Assembly: GCA_032622095.1 (NCBI GenBank)
Contig: CP136063.1
Span: 94,469,980-94,533,979, forward strand
Origin: Siphonodentalium dalli
Taxonomy: Eukaryota; Mollusca; Scaphopoda; Gadilida; Siphonodentaliidae
Direction: 5' to 3'
Length of the DNA stretch: 64,000 nt
Made by a program: the position numbers and the translations under genes. Positions 63,640 to 64,000 of this stretch are shown piece by piece (within the stretch, counting starts at the first letter, position 1; each line of letters starts with the position of its first letter). The notes beneath the pieces were generated by a model. The model was not told the DNA's origin and did not search any database. It was given only the letters and a program-made list of their open reading frames with translations.

Positions 63640-64000
63640 GGACGGACGGACGGAACCCATTCCTATATCCCCCGCAAATTTCATTTGGCGGGGGATAAAA
63701 ATAGTTTTGTTATGATCTGCAACATAAAATAGGAGCAACTAGAGGTCGAAAAAGGGGGATAACAGTATCTCCACTATAAATAGTTGGATCGAGTCCATAA
63801 TCGCAGGTGCACAGGTTCACATAGTGGTAAATGTAGCAATAAAATCTCGGACAAAATTATGCATATTGTAAAAAAATTCTAGACAAGCTGATTCAAGTAT
63901 ACCACCCATAACTTTGTTACGGGAAGGGTATAAAATGTATACTTAATCAATATGCAGAATATCTGGTTTGAATCCAGATGAGCTGATTGAGAAAGTATGG
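63640..64000 (-). repeat. Reversed 'ataccccc' element fragment and repeat border
   Basis: GGGACGGACGGACGGAACCC and ATCCCCCGCAAATTTCATTT (GGCGGGGGAT) close the 175-bp repeat. From ~63735, AGAGGTCGAAAAAGGGGGAT, AATCGCAGGTGCACAGGTTC and TATACCACCCATAACTTTGT match the reverse of 18743-19450 in diverged form. Whatever starts at 63960 continues past the window. Confidence 0.55.

Noticed and set aside
1-64000. CRISPR array, rRNA, tRNA gene or telomeric repeat
   Set aside because: The direct repeats here lack unique equal-length spacers. The only tRNA-like box found is within the SINE at 55440-55745. No rRNA or telomere motif was seen.

Overview
This looks like animal nuclear DNA. It is AT-rich, with two spliced genes whose exons are split by long introns, and very dense interspersed and tandem repeats. 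The two genes and a Meta-domain-like SINE with a CAAT-repeat tail fit a lophotrochozoan, most likely a mollusc such as a bivalve; that placement is inference. No bacterial-style gene organisation, CRISPR array, rRNA or free tRNA gene is visible.

Two conserved genes can be assembled exon by exon, both on the + strand. ATPAF1 (ATP11 homologue, chaperone of the mitochondrial F1 beta subunit) runs from 8798 to 22022 in nine coding exons and gives a continuous 318-residue frame. PITHD1 (PITH-domain protein) runs from 35108 to 57000 in six coding exons and gives a 211-residue frame, the same length as the vertebrate protein. All internal junctions have GT/AG sites and the reading phase is kept across each one.

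Layout. 1-1220: CTTAAG-centred palindrome clusters. 1262-8560: a 164-bp tandem array with nested higher-order duplications. 8798-22022: ATPAF1, its introns holding TTAA-flanked hairpin elements, other MITEs and two 'ataccccc' elements. 22100-34870: intergenic, with a 440-bp MITE, a ~150-bp tandem array, a GC-rich composite array of nuclear-receptor-like and NRF-1-like motifs, and a 4.3-kb fold-back element whose core is a minisatellite that reverses strand at its centre. 35108-57000: PITHD1, whose introns contain a 1-kb long-TIR element with its own spliced mini-gene, a 3.64-kb hAT-type element with a perfect 8-bp target duplication, a 3.3-kb tandem duplication and inverted copies of the composite array. 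57000-64000: more MITEs, a 1.39-kb hAT-type element inserted in a ~175-bp tandem repeat, and a truncated 'ataccccc' element.

The two conserved genes have no obvious operon-like link; they share strand and neighbourhood only. The strongest candidates for something undescribed are the spliced mini-gene inside the long-TIR element (35462-36490), the strand-switching fold-back element (28545-32855), the palindromes whose arms change together (1094-1199) and the paired inverted arrays carrying NRF-1-like and ERR/FTZ-F1-like motifs. All functional readings of repeats are inference.
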